Shown: positions 35,361-44,702, counted from the first letter of the stretch. The stretch: 64,000 nucleotides of DNA from Pseudomonadales bacterium (GCA_024234855.1 JACKNN010000006.1:124001-188000), one strand, 5' to 3'. The notes: generated by a model from the letters alone, not told the origin. Numbers and translations are program-made.

Positions 35361-36806
35361 GTGAACCGCCTGCTGTTCGTGGCCAGCGAGGCCTATCCCC
35401 TGATCAAGACCGGGGGCCTGGCAGATGTCGCCGGCAGCCTGCCCGAGGTGCTCCGGCAGCAGGGCATGGATGTGCGCCTGCTGCTGCCGGCCTACCAGCA
35501 CGTGCTCGAGTCAATCGAGCCGCCGGCACTGGTGGCGGAGATGACCCTCGACGGCGTGCCGCTGCGTATTCTGTCGACCCGGCTGCCCGGCACACAAACA
35601 CAGACCTGGCTGCTGGAACACCCGCTGTTTTCCCAGCGCCCCGGCAATCCCTACCACGACCCGCACGGCAAGCCCTGGTCGGACAATGCCGACCGTTTCG
35701 CACTGCTCAGCCGGCTGGCCGCGGCCATCGCCACCGGGCAGGCGGGCCTGGACTGGCGCCCCGATGTGCTGCATTGCAACGACTGGCACACCGGCCTTGC
35801 GATCGCCCTGACTCACCTGCATGAGTCCCGGCCGCGCACAGTCTTCACCGTTCACAGCCTGGCCCATATGGGCCTGTTTGACCGCGCGACCTTCGAGCGC
35901 CTGCACCTGCCCGAGCACTTCTGGCGCGACAACGCGCTGGAGTTCTACAACCAGTGCAGTTTTATCAAGGGCGGGTTGGTGTACGCCGACTTCATCACCA
36001 CCGTGAGTCCCACCTACGCCGGGGAAATCTGCGAATCCCCGGGCGGTATGGGCCTCGAGGGTTTGCTGAGCCAGCGCCGCGAGCGCCTGGTGGGCATCCT
36101 CAACGGTATTGACAGCCAGGTGTGGGATCCGTCCAGCGACCCCCGCCTCGAGCAGCGCTACGGGCCCGACTCGCTCGCCGACAAGGCCCTTAATAAAGTC
36201 GCGCTGCAGGCAAGCCTGGGACTGGCCGCCGTCGATGACCGCCCGCTGGTGGGCCTGGTCGGGCGCCTGGTGGAGCAAAAGGGACTGGAACTGATCCTGC
36301 CCGTACTGGAGCAGATGCTCGCCTGCCCGGTCCAACTGGTAGTCCTGGGTACGGGTGAGCCGCGCTATGAACAGCGCCTCAAGGCGATTGCCGCGGCCCA
36401 CCCCAAGGCGATGGCGGTGGTGCTGGCCTATGATGAAACCCTGGCGCATCGGATTGAGGCGGCTGCGGATATTTTCCTCATGCCCTCGCTGTTCGAGCCC
36501 TGCGGCCTGAACCAGCTGTATAGCCTGCGCTACGGCACGCTGCCGTTGGTGCGTGCGGTGGGCGGGCTGGCCGATACGGTGGTGGACAGCACTGCCGCGG
36601 CCCTCGCCGACGGCAGCGCCACCGGCTTTGTGTTCCAGCGCCCGGACGCCGGTGAATTACTGGCTGCCCTGCGACGCGCTGTTGCGCTATGGTATGACCA
36701 GCAACGCTGGCAGCAGGTCCAGCGCAATGCCATGGCCCAGGATTTTTCCTGGCAGCAAAGCGCCATACGCTACCTGCAATTGTATAACGCTACAGTCCAG
36801 ACCTGA
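35361..36806 (+). CDS. glgA: Glycogen synthase (ADP-glucose type)
   Basis: A 481-residue GT5 enzyme that extends alpha-1,4-glucan chains with ADP-glucose. The ADP-glucose loop KTGGLADVAGSLP is at residues 17-29 and the C-terminal EPCGLNQLYSLRYGT motif is present. The start is GTG immediately after the glgB stop. The next gene begins 14 bases downstream. Partners in the pathway, GlgC and GlgB, are encoded alongside. Confidence 0.96.
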   Translation: MNRLLFVASEAYPLIKTGGLADVAGSLPEVLRQQGMDVRLLLPAYQHVLESIEPPALVAEMTLDGVPLRILSTRLPGTQTQTWLLEHPLFSQRPGNPYHDPHGKPWSDNADRFALLSRLAAAIATGQAGLDWRPDVLHCNDWHTGLAIALTHLHESRPRTVFTVHSLAHMGLFDRATFERLHLPEHFWRDNALEFYNQCSFIKGGLVYADFITTVSPTYAGEICESPGGMGLEGLLSQRRERLVGILNGIDSQVWDPSSDPRLEQRYGPDSLADKALNKVALQASLGLAAVDDRPLVGLVGRLVEQKGLELILPVLEQMLACPVQLVVLGTGEPRYEQRLKAIAAAHPKAMAVVLAYDETLAHRIEAAADIFLMPSLFEPCGLNQLYSLRYGTLPLVRAVGGLADTVVDSTAAALADGSATGFVFQRPDAGELLAALRRAVALWYDQQRWQQVQRNAMAQDFSWQQSAIRYLQLYNATVQT

Positions 36807-36820
36807 GGTTGTAAGAAGCT

Positions 36821-39367
36821 ATGCCCGGTTCCCAGTTTCCGCTAGAAATCCAGCCCCGTATCCCGCCCGAACTCGAACGCCTGCAGGAGATGGCGAACGA
36901 CCTCATGTACAGCTGGGACAGGTCAATCCGATCGCTGTTCCACCGCCTCGACCGGGCGGTCTGGGAGAGCTGCGACCACAATCCCAAGGCGTTTTTGCGG
37001 CGGGTGTCGCAACACCGGCTGGACGAGGCGGTCATGGACCGCTCCTATATGGAGGATTACCGCCGTGTCACCTCGGCCTATGATGCCTACCGGGAGCATC
37101 GCGGCAGACCGGAGCTGACCTCCCTGTTCGATCCCCAGGATGACCTGATCGCCTATTTTTGCCTGGAGTTCGGTTTCCACGAGAGTTTTCCGATCTATTC
37201 CGGTGGCCTCGGGATTCTCGCCGGCGACCACTGCAAGGCCGCCAGCGACGTGGGGCTGCCCTTTGTCGCCATCGGCCTGCTGTACCAGATGGGCTATTTT
37301 ACCCAGACTATCGACGGCCACGGCCAGCAGCAGGTGAACCACACCCGGTCCCATCCGCACGACCTGCCGGTGGTGCCGACCCTGACTGAAACCGGCCAGC
37401 ACCTGACCCTGGATATCGAATTTCCCGGGCGTATTCTCAAGGTGCGGGTATGGACTGCCCAGGCGGGCCACATCACCCTGTACCTGCTGGATACCAACCT
37501 GCCGGAAAACACCCCCGAGGATCGGGCGATTACCCACCAGTTGTATGGCGGCGACCGGGAAATGCGCCTGCAGCAGGAACTGGTGTTGGGGGTGGGCGGG
37601 GTGCGCGCCCTGCGCACGCTTGGCCTGCGCGCCACGGTCTGGCATATCAACGAAGGCCACGCCGCCTTCCAGTTGCTGGAGCGCTGCGCTTTTCGCATGC
37701 GCGAGGGGCTGGATGTCTACAGCGCGATGGAACTGGTGGCGGCCGGCACCGTGTTCACCACGCATACGCCGGTACCCGCCGGGCACGACATCTTCGACCG
37801 CCACCTGGTGGAAAAATACCTGGGCCCGGCGGTCCGCGCCCTGGGCATGGATTTCGAGCAGGTCTACCAGCTCGGCCTCAATTCGGGGGGCGGTTTCAAT
37901 ATGACCTGCCTGGCGCTGCGCTGCACCCGGTTCCACAACGGCGTCAGTCGCATTCACGGCAGCGTGGCCGCGGAGATGGAGGCGTCCCTGTGGCCTCAGA
38001 TTCCCTTCCGTGAGAACCCGATCACCTATATCACCAACGGTGTTCACCTGCAGACCTTCCTGGCCAGGGAGTGGGTCAGCCTGTTCGACCTGCGCTTTGA
38101 CGACTGGCGCAACGAACTGTTGAACGAGGAGTACTGGGAGCGGCTGGAGGAGATTCCCGACTACCATTACTGGAGCATCCACAAGGCCCTCAAGCAGCAA
38201 CTGCTGGAAAGTGTGCACGAGGGAGTACTGGCGCAACAGCGTCGCAACGGCACCAGCGACGCCGTGATACACCGCATGGTGCGCCATGTCGATGGCTCCC
38301 ACGAGGATGTGCTGGTGATGGGTTTTGCCCGCCGTTTCGCCACCTACAAGCGCGCTGCCATGCTGTTTGCCGACCCCACCCGCCTGGCAAGGCTGCTCAA
38401 TGACCCGGCGCGCCCGGTGGTCATTATCTTCGCCGGTAAGGCGCACCCTCACGACCAGCCGGGTCAGCAGCTGATCCGGCTGATCCACGACTTTTCCATG
38501 CACCCGGATTTTATCGGCAAGATACTGCTGCTCGAAGGCTATGACATGGCGTTGGCCCGATTGATGGTCTCCGGTGTGGACGTCTGGCTGAATACCCCGG
38601 AGTACCCGCTGGAAGCCAGCGGTACCTCGGGCCAGAAAGCGGGTCTGAACGGCGCGGTGAACCTGAGCGTGCTCGACGGCTGGTGGGGCGAGGGCTATAA
38701 CGGCCACAACGGCTGGGGGATTACCCCCAGGGACTCGCGCTTCGACCACGAGCAGCGCCACCTGGAGGAGGCCAACGACCTGCTCGACATCATAGAGCAC
38801 GAGATGTTGCCCATTTACTTCCGGCGCGATGGCGGCGGTTATTCCGAGGATTGGGTGCGGCTGTCCAAGGCGTCGATGAAATCCACCATTCCGCGCTTCA
38901 ATTCAGAGCGTATGTTGCGGGATTATGTCACCAGGCTGTACTGGCCCGCGCGCCAGCAGCGCCGCAAGCTCGAAGCCAATAACGCCGAGATCGCCCGCAG
39001 CCTGGCCGCCTGGAAGCACCGGGTGCGCAGCGCCTGGCCGGGGGTCAGCATGAAGCTGATGCTGCAGCCGCCGGCGCACCTGTATCAGGATGACAAAATA
39101 TGCCTGCGGGTGCTGGCGGAATTGAACGGCCTGCAGTCCACCGACGTCAGGCTGGAATGCCTGCTGGGCAGCAACGATGCGGACGGTGAGTTTGCGGTGT
39201 CCCAGAAGGCCGAACTGACGGTGACCGGGGGCGAGGATAGCCAGACGGAATTCGGGATAGAGCTGGTACCGGAAATCGCCGGCCTGCAGTACTACAAGTT
39301 GCGCATGTATCCCTACAACGAAGCGCTCAGTCACCCGTTCGAACTGGGGTTCATGATCTGGATTTGA
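36821..39367 (+). CDS. glgP: Alpha-glucan phosphorylase (GT35)
   Basis: An 848-residue phosphorylase that releases glucose 1-phosphate from glycogen. It is the bacterial alpha-glucan phosphorylase form with an N-terminal extra domain (IPPELERLQEMANDLMYSWD) and the PLP-lysine region EASGTSGQKAGLNGAVN, where plant and E. coli GlgP have EASGTSNMK. The active-site segment GGLGILAGDHCKAASD is conserved. It is the last gene of the rightward arm and makes the cluster capable of both synthesis and breakdown. Confidence 0.94.
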   Translation: MPGSQFPLEIQPRIPPELERLQEMANDLMYSWDRSIRSLFHRLDRAVWESCDHNPKAFLRRVSQHRLDEAVMDRSYMEDYRRVTSAYDAYREHRGRPELTSLFDPQDDLIAYFCLEFGFHESFPIYSGGLGILAGDHCKAASDVGLPFVAIGLLYQMGYFTQTIDGHGQQQVNHTRSHPHDLPVVPTLTETGQHLTLDIEFPGRILKVRVWTAQAGHITLYLLDTNLPENTPEDRAITHQLYGGDREMRLQQELVLGVGGVRALRTLGLRATVWHINEGHAAFQLLERCAFRMREGLDVYSAMELVAAGTVFTTHTPVPAGHDIFDRHLVEKYLGPAVRALGMDFEQVYQLGLNSGGGFNMTCLALRCTRFHNGVSRIHGSVAAEMEASLWPQIPFRENPITYITNGVHLQTFLAREWVSLFDLRFDDWRNELLNEEYWERLEEIPDYHYWSIHKALKQQLLESVHEGVLAQQRRNGTSDAVIHRMVRHVDGSHEDVLVMGFARRFATYKRAAMLFADPTRLARLLNDPARPVVIIFAGKAHPHDQPGQQLIRLIHDFSMHPDFIGKILLLEGYDMALARLMVSGVDVWLNTPEYPLEASGTSGQKAGLNGAVNLSVLDGWWGEGYNGHNGWGITPRDSRFDHEQRHLEEANDLLDIIEHEMLPIYFRRDGGGYSEDWVRLSKASMKSTIPRFNSERMLRDYVTRLYWPARQQRRKLEANNAEIARSLAAWKHRVRSAWPGVSMKLMLQPPAHLYQDDKICLRVLAELNGLQSTDVRLECLLGSNDADGEFAVSQKAELTVTGGEDSQTEFGIELVPEIAGLQYYKLRMYPYNEALSHPFELGFMIWI

Positions 39368-39390
39368 GCCGGGGGAGTTGGCTGCTTATC

Positions 39391-39421
39391 GGCCGCTGAT
39401 TGTCCTGGATCAATAGCGGCC
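39391..39421 (+). promoter_or_regulatory. Stem-loop with an embedded FNR/Anr-like box after glgP
   Basis: GGCCGCT and AGCGGCC, extended inward by ATTG/CAAT with one bulged base, form an 11-pair hairpin 24 bases past the glgP stop. It has no T-run. The inner part, TTGTCCTGGATCAA (39400-39413), resembles the Anr/FNR consensus TTGAY-N4-RTCAA with one mismatch and lies about 110 bases before the antiporter gene. Either a termination or a regulatory role is possible. Confidence 0.35.
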
Positions 39422-39524
39422 CCGCTCAGCCGCGGCTAAGCTGGCATGCTACAGTTGCGGGACACTCGCGTAGCTGCACAAGGACCGCCAGTGTCCCGAA
39501 GCTACCAGGATTAACAGGGCGCAG

Positions 39525-40802
39525 TTGGTGAATCGACCGAAGAGAATATTGTGGCTGCTGCTGCTGGCGGCGATGCTGCTGCCCGGGCTCGCGCTGGCCA
39601 ACGGTGTCAGTGAGACCTTCACCCAGACCAGCCTGCTGTTGATCCTGATGATCACCCTGGCCGATGTCTGCGGCTTTATCTTCGAGCGCCTGGGTATGGC
39701 CGAGATCCTGGGCGAGATCTACGCCGGCATCATGCTGGGCAACCTGGCGCTGCTGGGTATCGATTTCGACCTGAGCAACCTGCTGCGCTCCAGCGAATTC
39801 ATGGTGTATTCCTCCGAACTGGCACTGGTGTTGTTGCTGTTCCTGGTCGGCCTGGAGTCCGACATGCGCGACCTGCTCCGGGTGGGAAGAAATGCGGTGG
39901 CGGTGGCGGTAACCGGCGTGGCGCTGCCCGTGCTGCTGGGGCTCGCGGCCGGCGCGGTGCTGGGCTATGGCATGGGCGTGGAAGGCTGGTTTGTCGGTGC
40001 CATGCTGGCAGCCACATCGGTGGGCATCACGGCCAAGTTACTGGGCGACAACGGCCTGGTCAACACCAACTCGGCCCGGGTCATTCTGGGCGCTGCGGTT
40101 ATTGACGACGTGGTGGGTATCCTGTTGCTGGCGGTATTGGCCAGCGTAGTCGTCAGCGGCGAGGTGTCTGCGCTGGAGCTGCTGTGGATAGTGGCCAAGG
40201 CGCTGTTGTTTTTCGCCGGCGCACTGCTGGTGGGGCAGAAATTCATGCCCGGCGTTATCCATATCATTTCGCTCAACAAGCACTCCAGCGTTTGGACGGG
40301 ATTCGCCCTGTGCCTGGCGCTGGCTTTCGCCCAACTGGCCCACTTTGCCGGGCTGGCCCCGCTTATCGGAGCGTTCATGGCGGGACTGATACTGGATGAC
40401 GTGGATTTCAAGGTGGGTGATGCCCTGCAAAAGCACAGGCTGGAGGAACTGGTCAAACCCATCAGCGACATCATGATCACAATTTTTTTTGTCGGCATCG
40501 GCGCGCAGGTCCAGTTGCAGGCCCTGCTCGAACCGCAGGTATTGCTCATCATCACCGTCCTGACTGTGGTGGCGATTGTCTCCAAGGGGGCCGCGGGCTA
40601 TATGGTGCGCGGTAAGGATTTCGACCGCCCCGGCATCGGTTTTGGCATGATTCCCAGGGGCGAGGTTGGCCTGGTATTTGCCGCCTTTGCCTTCAGCCAC
40701 AACGTGTTCAGCGCCGACCTGTATTCCGCCCTGGTACTGGTGGTGCTGTTGACCACCCTGGTGGGTCCGCTGTTGCTCAAGCCGAGACTGGCTCGATTCT
40801 AG
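39525..40802 (+). CDS. Cation:proton antiporter, CPA2 (Kef/NapA-like) family
   Basis: A 425-residue membrane antiporter with a cleavable-looking N-terminal signal (ending ALA-N) and about 12 spans. The conserved ERLGMAEILGEIYAGIMLGN, the double acidic IDDVVG (the ion-binding helix) and the PRGEVGLVFAAF segment are typical of CPA2 Na+ or K+/H+ antiporters. There is no C-terminal TrkA-N domain, unlike KefB/C. The start may be TTG 39525 or the adjacent GTG 39528. It converges with the permease gene with three bases between the stops. Confidence 0.9.
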   Translation: MVNRPKRILWLLLLAAMLLPGLALANGVSETFTQTSLLLILMITLADVCGFIFERLGMAEILGEIYAGIMLGNLALLGIDFDLSNLLRSSEFMVYSSELALVLLLFLVGLESDMRDLLRVGRNAVAVAVTGVALPVLLGLAAGAVLGYGMGVEGWFVGAMLAATSVGITAKLLGDNGLVNTNSARVILGAAVIDDVVGILLLAVLASVVVSGEVSALELLWIVAKALLFFAGALLVGQKFMPGVIHIISLNKHSSVWTGFALCLALAFAQLAHFAGLAPLIGAFMAGLILDDVDFKVGDALQKHRLEELVKPISDIMITIFFVGIGAQVQLQALLEPQVLLIITVLTVVAIVSKGAAGYMVRGKDFDRPGIGFGMIPRGEVGLVFAAFAFSHNVFSADLYSALVLVVLLTTLVGPLLLKPRLARF

Positions 40803-40805
40803 GGC

Positions 40806-42143
40806 TCAGGCGAAATGCCGCAGGTAAAGGTATCCACTGGCAATTATCGTGGACAGCAACAACACCGGTAGTCCCAGCAGCAGGAAGCGGCCAAAGCTGA
40901 TCGGCTGCCCGGCGCGTTCGGCAAAACCCGCGACGATAATATTGGCGGTGGCGCCGACAAGAGTGCCATTGCCTCCCAGGCATGCTCCCAGCGACAGGGC
41001 CCACCATACCGGCGCCATTTGCTCGGTGCCTCCAAGGTGCGCCGTAGTGCTTTGCAGCACCGGAATCATGGTCGCGACGAACGGAACATTGTCGATGACG
41101 GCGGAGGCGGTGGCCGCCAGCCATAGCGTGGCGAAAGCCGTCACCTGCAGGTCGCCTCCGGTAAGACCCACCATCTGCTGGCCCAGCAGGGTGAGCACGC
41201 CGCTGGCTTTCAGCCCGTGCACCATCATGAACAGGCACATGAAGAACAAGATGGTGCCCCATTCCAGTTCCGCCAGCACCTCCTGCACCCGGGCCGACTG
41301 CTCCTTGCCGGTCCTGCCCAGGGTGAAAAGGAGCATGAGCAGCGCCGCGCCGCCCAGGGCAACGCTGCCCGACTGCAGGCCAAAATGCTCACCCACGATA
41401 AAGCCTGTGATGACCGTGGCCATCACCGCCAGCGACTGGCGCAGCAGCACCGTATCGGTAATCGACCCCCTGGCATCGAAGGCCATTACTCGCGCGCGGG
41501 CCTCGGGGCTGCTGGTAAGCTGCCTGGTCCACAGCAGGTAGATCACCAGTAGCACGGCAAAGTGGATGCAGACAACCACCGGCCCCAGCTCGGAGATAAA
41601 ATCGGTGAAGCTCAGGCCGACCGCCGAGCCGATCATGATATTGGGCGGGTCGCCTATCAGGGTTGCCGTACCGCCGATATTGGAGGCGAAAATCTCGGCG
41701 TACAAAAACGGGTAGGGAGACACCTCGAGTTTGTCGACCACCAGCAGGGTTACCGGCACGATTAACAGGACGGTGGTGACGTTGTCGAAGAATGCCGAAA
41801 ACACGGCCGTAACCGTCGCCAGGGTGACCAGGATGCCGCGGGGATCCGCCTTGGCCTTCTTGACGACCCATACCGCAACGAACTGAAAAATACCCGTGCG
41901 CTGTGTTATGCCCACCAGGATCATCATGCCGGTGAGCAGCGAAATGGTGTTGAAGTCGACACCGTCAAAGGCATCGTCCTGGGTGATGATACCGCTCAGT
42001 ATCATCAGGCCGGCGCCCAGCATCGCGGCGACGGTACGATGAACGCGCTCGCTGATCAGCAGTGCATAGGTGGCGACAAAGATGGCGGTTGAGAGCCACA
42101 GTGGGTCCAGTCCCAGCAGTATCGCCGGCGCAGAACTGTCCAT
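40806..42143 (-). CDS. ArsB/NhaD-type ion transporter permease
   Basis: A 445-residue polytopic protein of the ion transporter superfamily (SLC13/ArsB/NhaD). Twin re-entrant motifs are visible: SAFFDNVTTVLLIVPVTLL with NIGGTATLIGDPPNIMIG, and AVIDNVPFVATMIPVL with GGNGTLVGATANIIVAG. The substrate could be Na+/H+, arsenite or an organic anion; the DN pairs resemble NhaD-like antiporters most. Its start codon overlaps the stop of the CBS-domain gene (TAATG), so the two are translationally coupled. Confidence 0.88.
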   Translation of the reverse strand: MDSSAPAILLGLDPLWLSTAIFVATYALLISERVHRTVAAMLGAGLMILSGIITQDDAFDGVDFNTISLLTGMMILVGITQRTGIFQFVAVWVVKKAKADPRGILVTLATVTAVFSAFFDNVTTVLLIVPVTLLVVDKLEVSPYPFLYAEIFASNIGGTATLIGDPPNIMIGSAVGLSFTDFISELGPVVVCIHFAVLLVIYLLWTRQLTSSPEARARVMAFDARGSITDTVLLRQSLAVMATVITGFIVGEHFGLQSGSVALGGAALLMLLFTLGRTGKEQSARVQEVLAELEWGTILFFMCLFMMVHGLKASGVLTLLGQQMVGLTGGDLQVTAFATLWLAATASAVIDNVPFVATMIPVLQSTTAHLGGTEQMAPVWWALSLGACLGGNGTLVGATANIIVAGFAERAGQPISFGRFLLLGLPVLLLSTIIASGYLYLRHFA

Positions 42144-42616
42144 TACTCGGGAGCTTCCACTGCACGCAGCAGCGTTATCAGGGATATCCCACCCAGCAGG
42201 CGGCCGTTATTGCGGTCGACCACCGGTATCCGTATGTATTTGTGGAACAGCAGCATGAGCGCATCTATCAGGGGCGAGTCCGGGTATACCACGGTGATAT
42301 CGGTGGCGACGTACGGTGCTATGGGATGGCTCTTTACAGAGTCCAGGCGCCGTTTGATATCTGCCAGGCTCTCGCGCATGAAACTGGTCTGTTTAAGCCC
42401 CTGCTCCATGCTCAGGCTCACCGGCAGAAGCAGGCCCATAAGGCGCCTGGCGCTGATTTCGCCGACAAATATTTCATCGCGATCAACCACCGGCACGTTA
42501 TACATGTGGTGCTCGACCAGCAGGTCGATCGCCTCCTGCACCGTACTGTCGACATACAGGTGAGTCGGCGGGCTATGCATAATGGCACTGCATTGCACGT
42601 GGTCTGTAATTGCCAT
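42143..42616 (-). CDS. CBS-domain pair protein
   Basis: A 157-residue cytoplasmic protein made of two CBS motifs (about residues 10-65 and 95-150), with segments HMYNVPVVDRDEIFVGEISARRL and YIRIPVVDRNNGRLLGGISLITLL. CBS pairs bind adenine nucleotides and regulate attached or partner proteins. Coupling to the ion transporter suggests it senses energy charge or ionic state for that transporter. I chose ATG 42616; a longer frame to 42709 would add a lipobox-like LSAC segment that makes no sense for CBS domains. Confidence 0.8.
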   Translation of the reverse strand: MAITDHVQCSAIMHSPPTHLYVDSTVQEAIDLLVEHHMYNVPVVDRDEIFVGEISARRLMGLLLPVSLSMEQGLKQTSFMRESLADIKRRLDSVKSHPIAPYVATDITVVYPDSPLIDALMLLFHKYIRIPVVDRNNGRLLGGISLITLLRAVEAPE

Positions 42617-42768
42617 GGGCGGTAACTCGGGAATAGACGTACAGGCTGAGAGTAGTCCTGCGGCGGCTACAGGGCAATGCAGAAACGCGGGGCGGCGCCC
42701 GCTGCACAATTAATCTGGAGTTTTGTTGATCTGCTCCGGGTTTGCGCGCGGGGATGTAGCCGCGGAGC

Positions 42769-42796
42769 TTGAACCTTGCCACGATGAGTTTATACT
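42769..42796 (+). promoter_or_regulatory. Sigma-70-type promoter before the copper-region small gene
   Basis: TTGAAC (42769-42774) and TATACT (42791-42796) are 16 bases apart. Transcription would start near 42803, almost on the ATG at 42805, which implies a leaderless or very short-leader mRNA. No CueR-like dyad or CusR-like box was recognised in the spacer. Confidence 0.45.
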
Positions 42797-42804
42797 CGGC
42801 TGTT

Positions 42805-43185
42805 ATGAAGCGCTTTCGATCGTTTTGGGTGTTGTTGCTGGTGCTGGCCTATGCGGGCCAGGCGCTGGCCGCGCTCGCCTCACCCTGCCGGCCCATGGCC
42901 GGTGCTGTCTCCGGGCAGATGGATATGGCCGCGATGGCGCACGCCGGGCATAACATGCCACCGCACGGCAATTCCGTAACTGACAATCCCGGGCCCGCCG
43001 CACCTCCGGCGGATTGTTGCGAGGCGGGGCTGTGTGCCATGAGCCACTGCCAGTCGGCCCCGGCCATGCCCCCGGAGCACTCCGGCAGCAGAGCGCAATA
43101 CAGCGCCCTGTATCCCCCGATTGAAAGCGCCGCTACACCGATTCACCCCATCGATTCATTCTACCGCCCGCCCATTTCCCGCTAG
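42805..43185 (+). CDS. Exported small Cys/His/Met-rich protein, probable metal binder
   Basis: A 126-residue protein with signal peptide MKRFRSFWVLLLVLAYAGQALA and a mature part rich in Met, His and Cys (MDMAAMAHAGHNMPPHG, then DCCEAGLCAMSHCQ). It sits just upstream of cusCBA in the same direction. The composition suggests a periplasmic Cu(I)/Ag(I) chaperone or sponge, taking the place of CusF, which is absent here. I do not recognise a named family. Upstream in-frame starts exist, but the promoter overlaps them, so ATG 42805 is preferred. Confidence 0.65.
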   Translation: MKRFRSFWVLLLVLAYAGQALAALASPCRPMAGAVSGQMDMAAMAHAGHNMPPHGNSVTDNPGPAAPPADCCEAGLCAMSHCQSAPAMPPEHSGSRAQYSALYPPIESAATPIHPIDSFYRPPISR

Positions 43186-43199
43186 CACAGGATAAGTGC

Positions 43200-43224
43200 G
43201 CCCGGAAGTTACCCGCTTCCGGGC
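43200..43224 (+). other. Hairpin between the metal-binding gene and cusC
   Basis: GCCCGGAAG-like arms (43200-43208 and 43216-43224) form a nine-pair stem with a seven-base loop, 14 bases past the stop of the small gene. No T-run follows. It could reduce read-through or stabilise the upstream mRNA, giving the small protein higher expression than the pump. Confidence 0.35.
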
Positions 43225-43310
43225 CGATAGCGGGAGCTCGTCTGTGACAGCCCCTGCCGAGGCGCCGCTGACACGGCGCATTGATATTCCCTGCCAGAGG
43301 GCTGTTGACA

Positions 43311-44702
43311 ATGATTCTATCCAGGACTTTCCCGTGGCCGGCGGGTGGCCGGGTCTGCGCCCTGCTGCTGACAGCAGGCCTATCCCTGCTCCACGTCGCC
43401 AGCGCCAGTGCCGCACTGACATTGGCCGACGCGGTCGCCACGGCCCAGCAAAACGATCCCTGGCTGCGCGGCAGCGAGTTTCGCCAGCAGTCCATGGCGG
43501 CCCAGGCCATCGCCGCCGGTTCGCTGCCGGATCCCATGATGGATCTCGGCTTCGCCAACCTGCCCACGGACACCTTTGATTTCGACCAGGAGGCCATGAC
43601 CCAGTTCAAGGTGGGGGTAGTGCAGGCCTTTCCCCGGGGTGACAGCCGCGCCCTGGACGAACGGCGCCTGAACGTGCTGGCGGAACAGTTTCCCTACCAG
43701 CGGGAGGAGCGGCGAGCCCGGCTCGCGGTCAACGTCGCCAACTTATGGCTGGACGCCTGGCGGGCGCGGGAAAGTATTCGCCTGATCGAGGGCGACCGGG
43801 CGCTGTTCGAGCAGCTGGCGGACGTGGCCGAGTCCAGCTACGCCAGCGCAGTGGGGCGCACGCGCCAGCAGGACCTGGTGCGGGCCCAGCTTGAGCTGAC
43901 CCGGCTCGAGGACAGGTTGTCGGTACTGTACGAACAGTTGGAGACAGCCCTGCTGAAACTCGGCGAGTGGCTGCGACCGGACCCCGACAGCGGCGGCCGG
44001 GGCGGCGACGAATGGATGCCCGCCCGCTACAGCGCACCGTCGCTGGCCGACCAGTTGCCGGATATCGCGCTTGAGCGCCCCGGTATCGACAGGGCGGGCG
44101 CGGTGGACGCCCCGGCGGCCATCGCCGCGCTGCTGGGCGATCACCCCGCCCTCAGGAGCCTGGATACCCGCATCGATGCCAGCCGGGTGGATGTGGAACT
44201 GGCGCGCCAGAAATACAAGCCCGAGTGGAAGGTGAATGCCAGTTACGGCTACCGCGAGGACAGCCCGACCGGGCAGGATCGGCCCGACTTTTTCTCGGTG
44301 GGCCTCGCGTTCGACCTGCCCCTGTTCACCTCCACTCGACAGGACCCGCAGGTGCAGTCCGCTATTGCCGATACCGAGGCGGTCCGCACCGAGAAAATGC
44401 TCGCGCTGCGCAATATGGTGGCCAGTTTCGAGAGCCAGTACGCGCGGCTGCAGCGGTTGGAGCAACGCCGGCAGCTGTACCGGACGCGATTGCTGCCCCA
44501 GATGGAGCAGCAGGCCGAGGCCTCGCTGTCGGCCTATACCCGTGACGCCGGTGACTTCGCCGAGGTGGTGCGGGCGCGGATCGCCGAGCTCAATGCCAGG
44601 ATAGAGGCGCTGGATATTGATATAGCGCGGCTGCAGACCATCACCCAGCTCAATTACTTTTTTGCCACCAGCGGCGCAGGCGCCGCGGGAGAATCATCAT
44701 GA
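43311..44702 (+). CDS. cusC: TolC-family outer membrane channel of the Cus system
   Basis: A 463-residue exported outer-membrane efflux protein with a signal peptide (to ASASA) and two OEP repeats of alpha-helical hairpins. It would form the trimeric exit duct for CusBA. I chose ATG 43311, with AGAGGG nine bases upstream, over an in-frame TTG 30 bases earlier. It overlaps cusB by four bases (ATGA). There is no lipobox Cys, unlike E. coli CusC. Confidence 0.88.
   Translation: MILSRTFPWPAGGRVCALLLTAGLSLLHVASASAALTLADAVATAQQNDPWLRGSEFRQQSMAAQAIAAGSLPDPMMDLGFANLPTDTFDFDQEAMTQFKVGVVQAFPRGDSRALDERRLNVLAEQFPYQREERRARLAVNVANLWLDAWRARESIRLIEGDRALFEQLADVAESSYASAVGRTRQQDLVRAQLELTRLEDRLSVLYEQLETALLKLGEWLRPDPDSGGRGGDEWMPARYSAPSLADQLPDIALERPGIDRAGAVDAPAAIAALLGDHPALRSLDTRIDASRVDVELARQKYKPEWKVNASYGYREDSPTGQDRPDFFSVGLAFDLPLFTSTRQDPQVQSAIADTEAVRTEKMLALRNMVASFESQYARLQRLEQRRQLYRTRLLPQMEQQAEASLSAYTRDAGDFAEVVRARIAELNARIEALDIDIARLQTITQLNYFFATSGAGAAGESS

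Noticed and set aside
36923..38800. A 625-codon leftward frame opposite glgP
   Set aside because: GlgP on the plus strand is unambiguous, and the antisense product has no recognisable domains.
42617..42709. Longer start for the CBS protein with a lipobox-like LSAC
   Set aside because: CBS domains are cytoplasmic and the hydrophobic stretch is too short for a lipoprotein signal; the ATG at 42616 fits the domain boundary.
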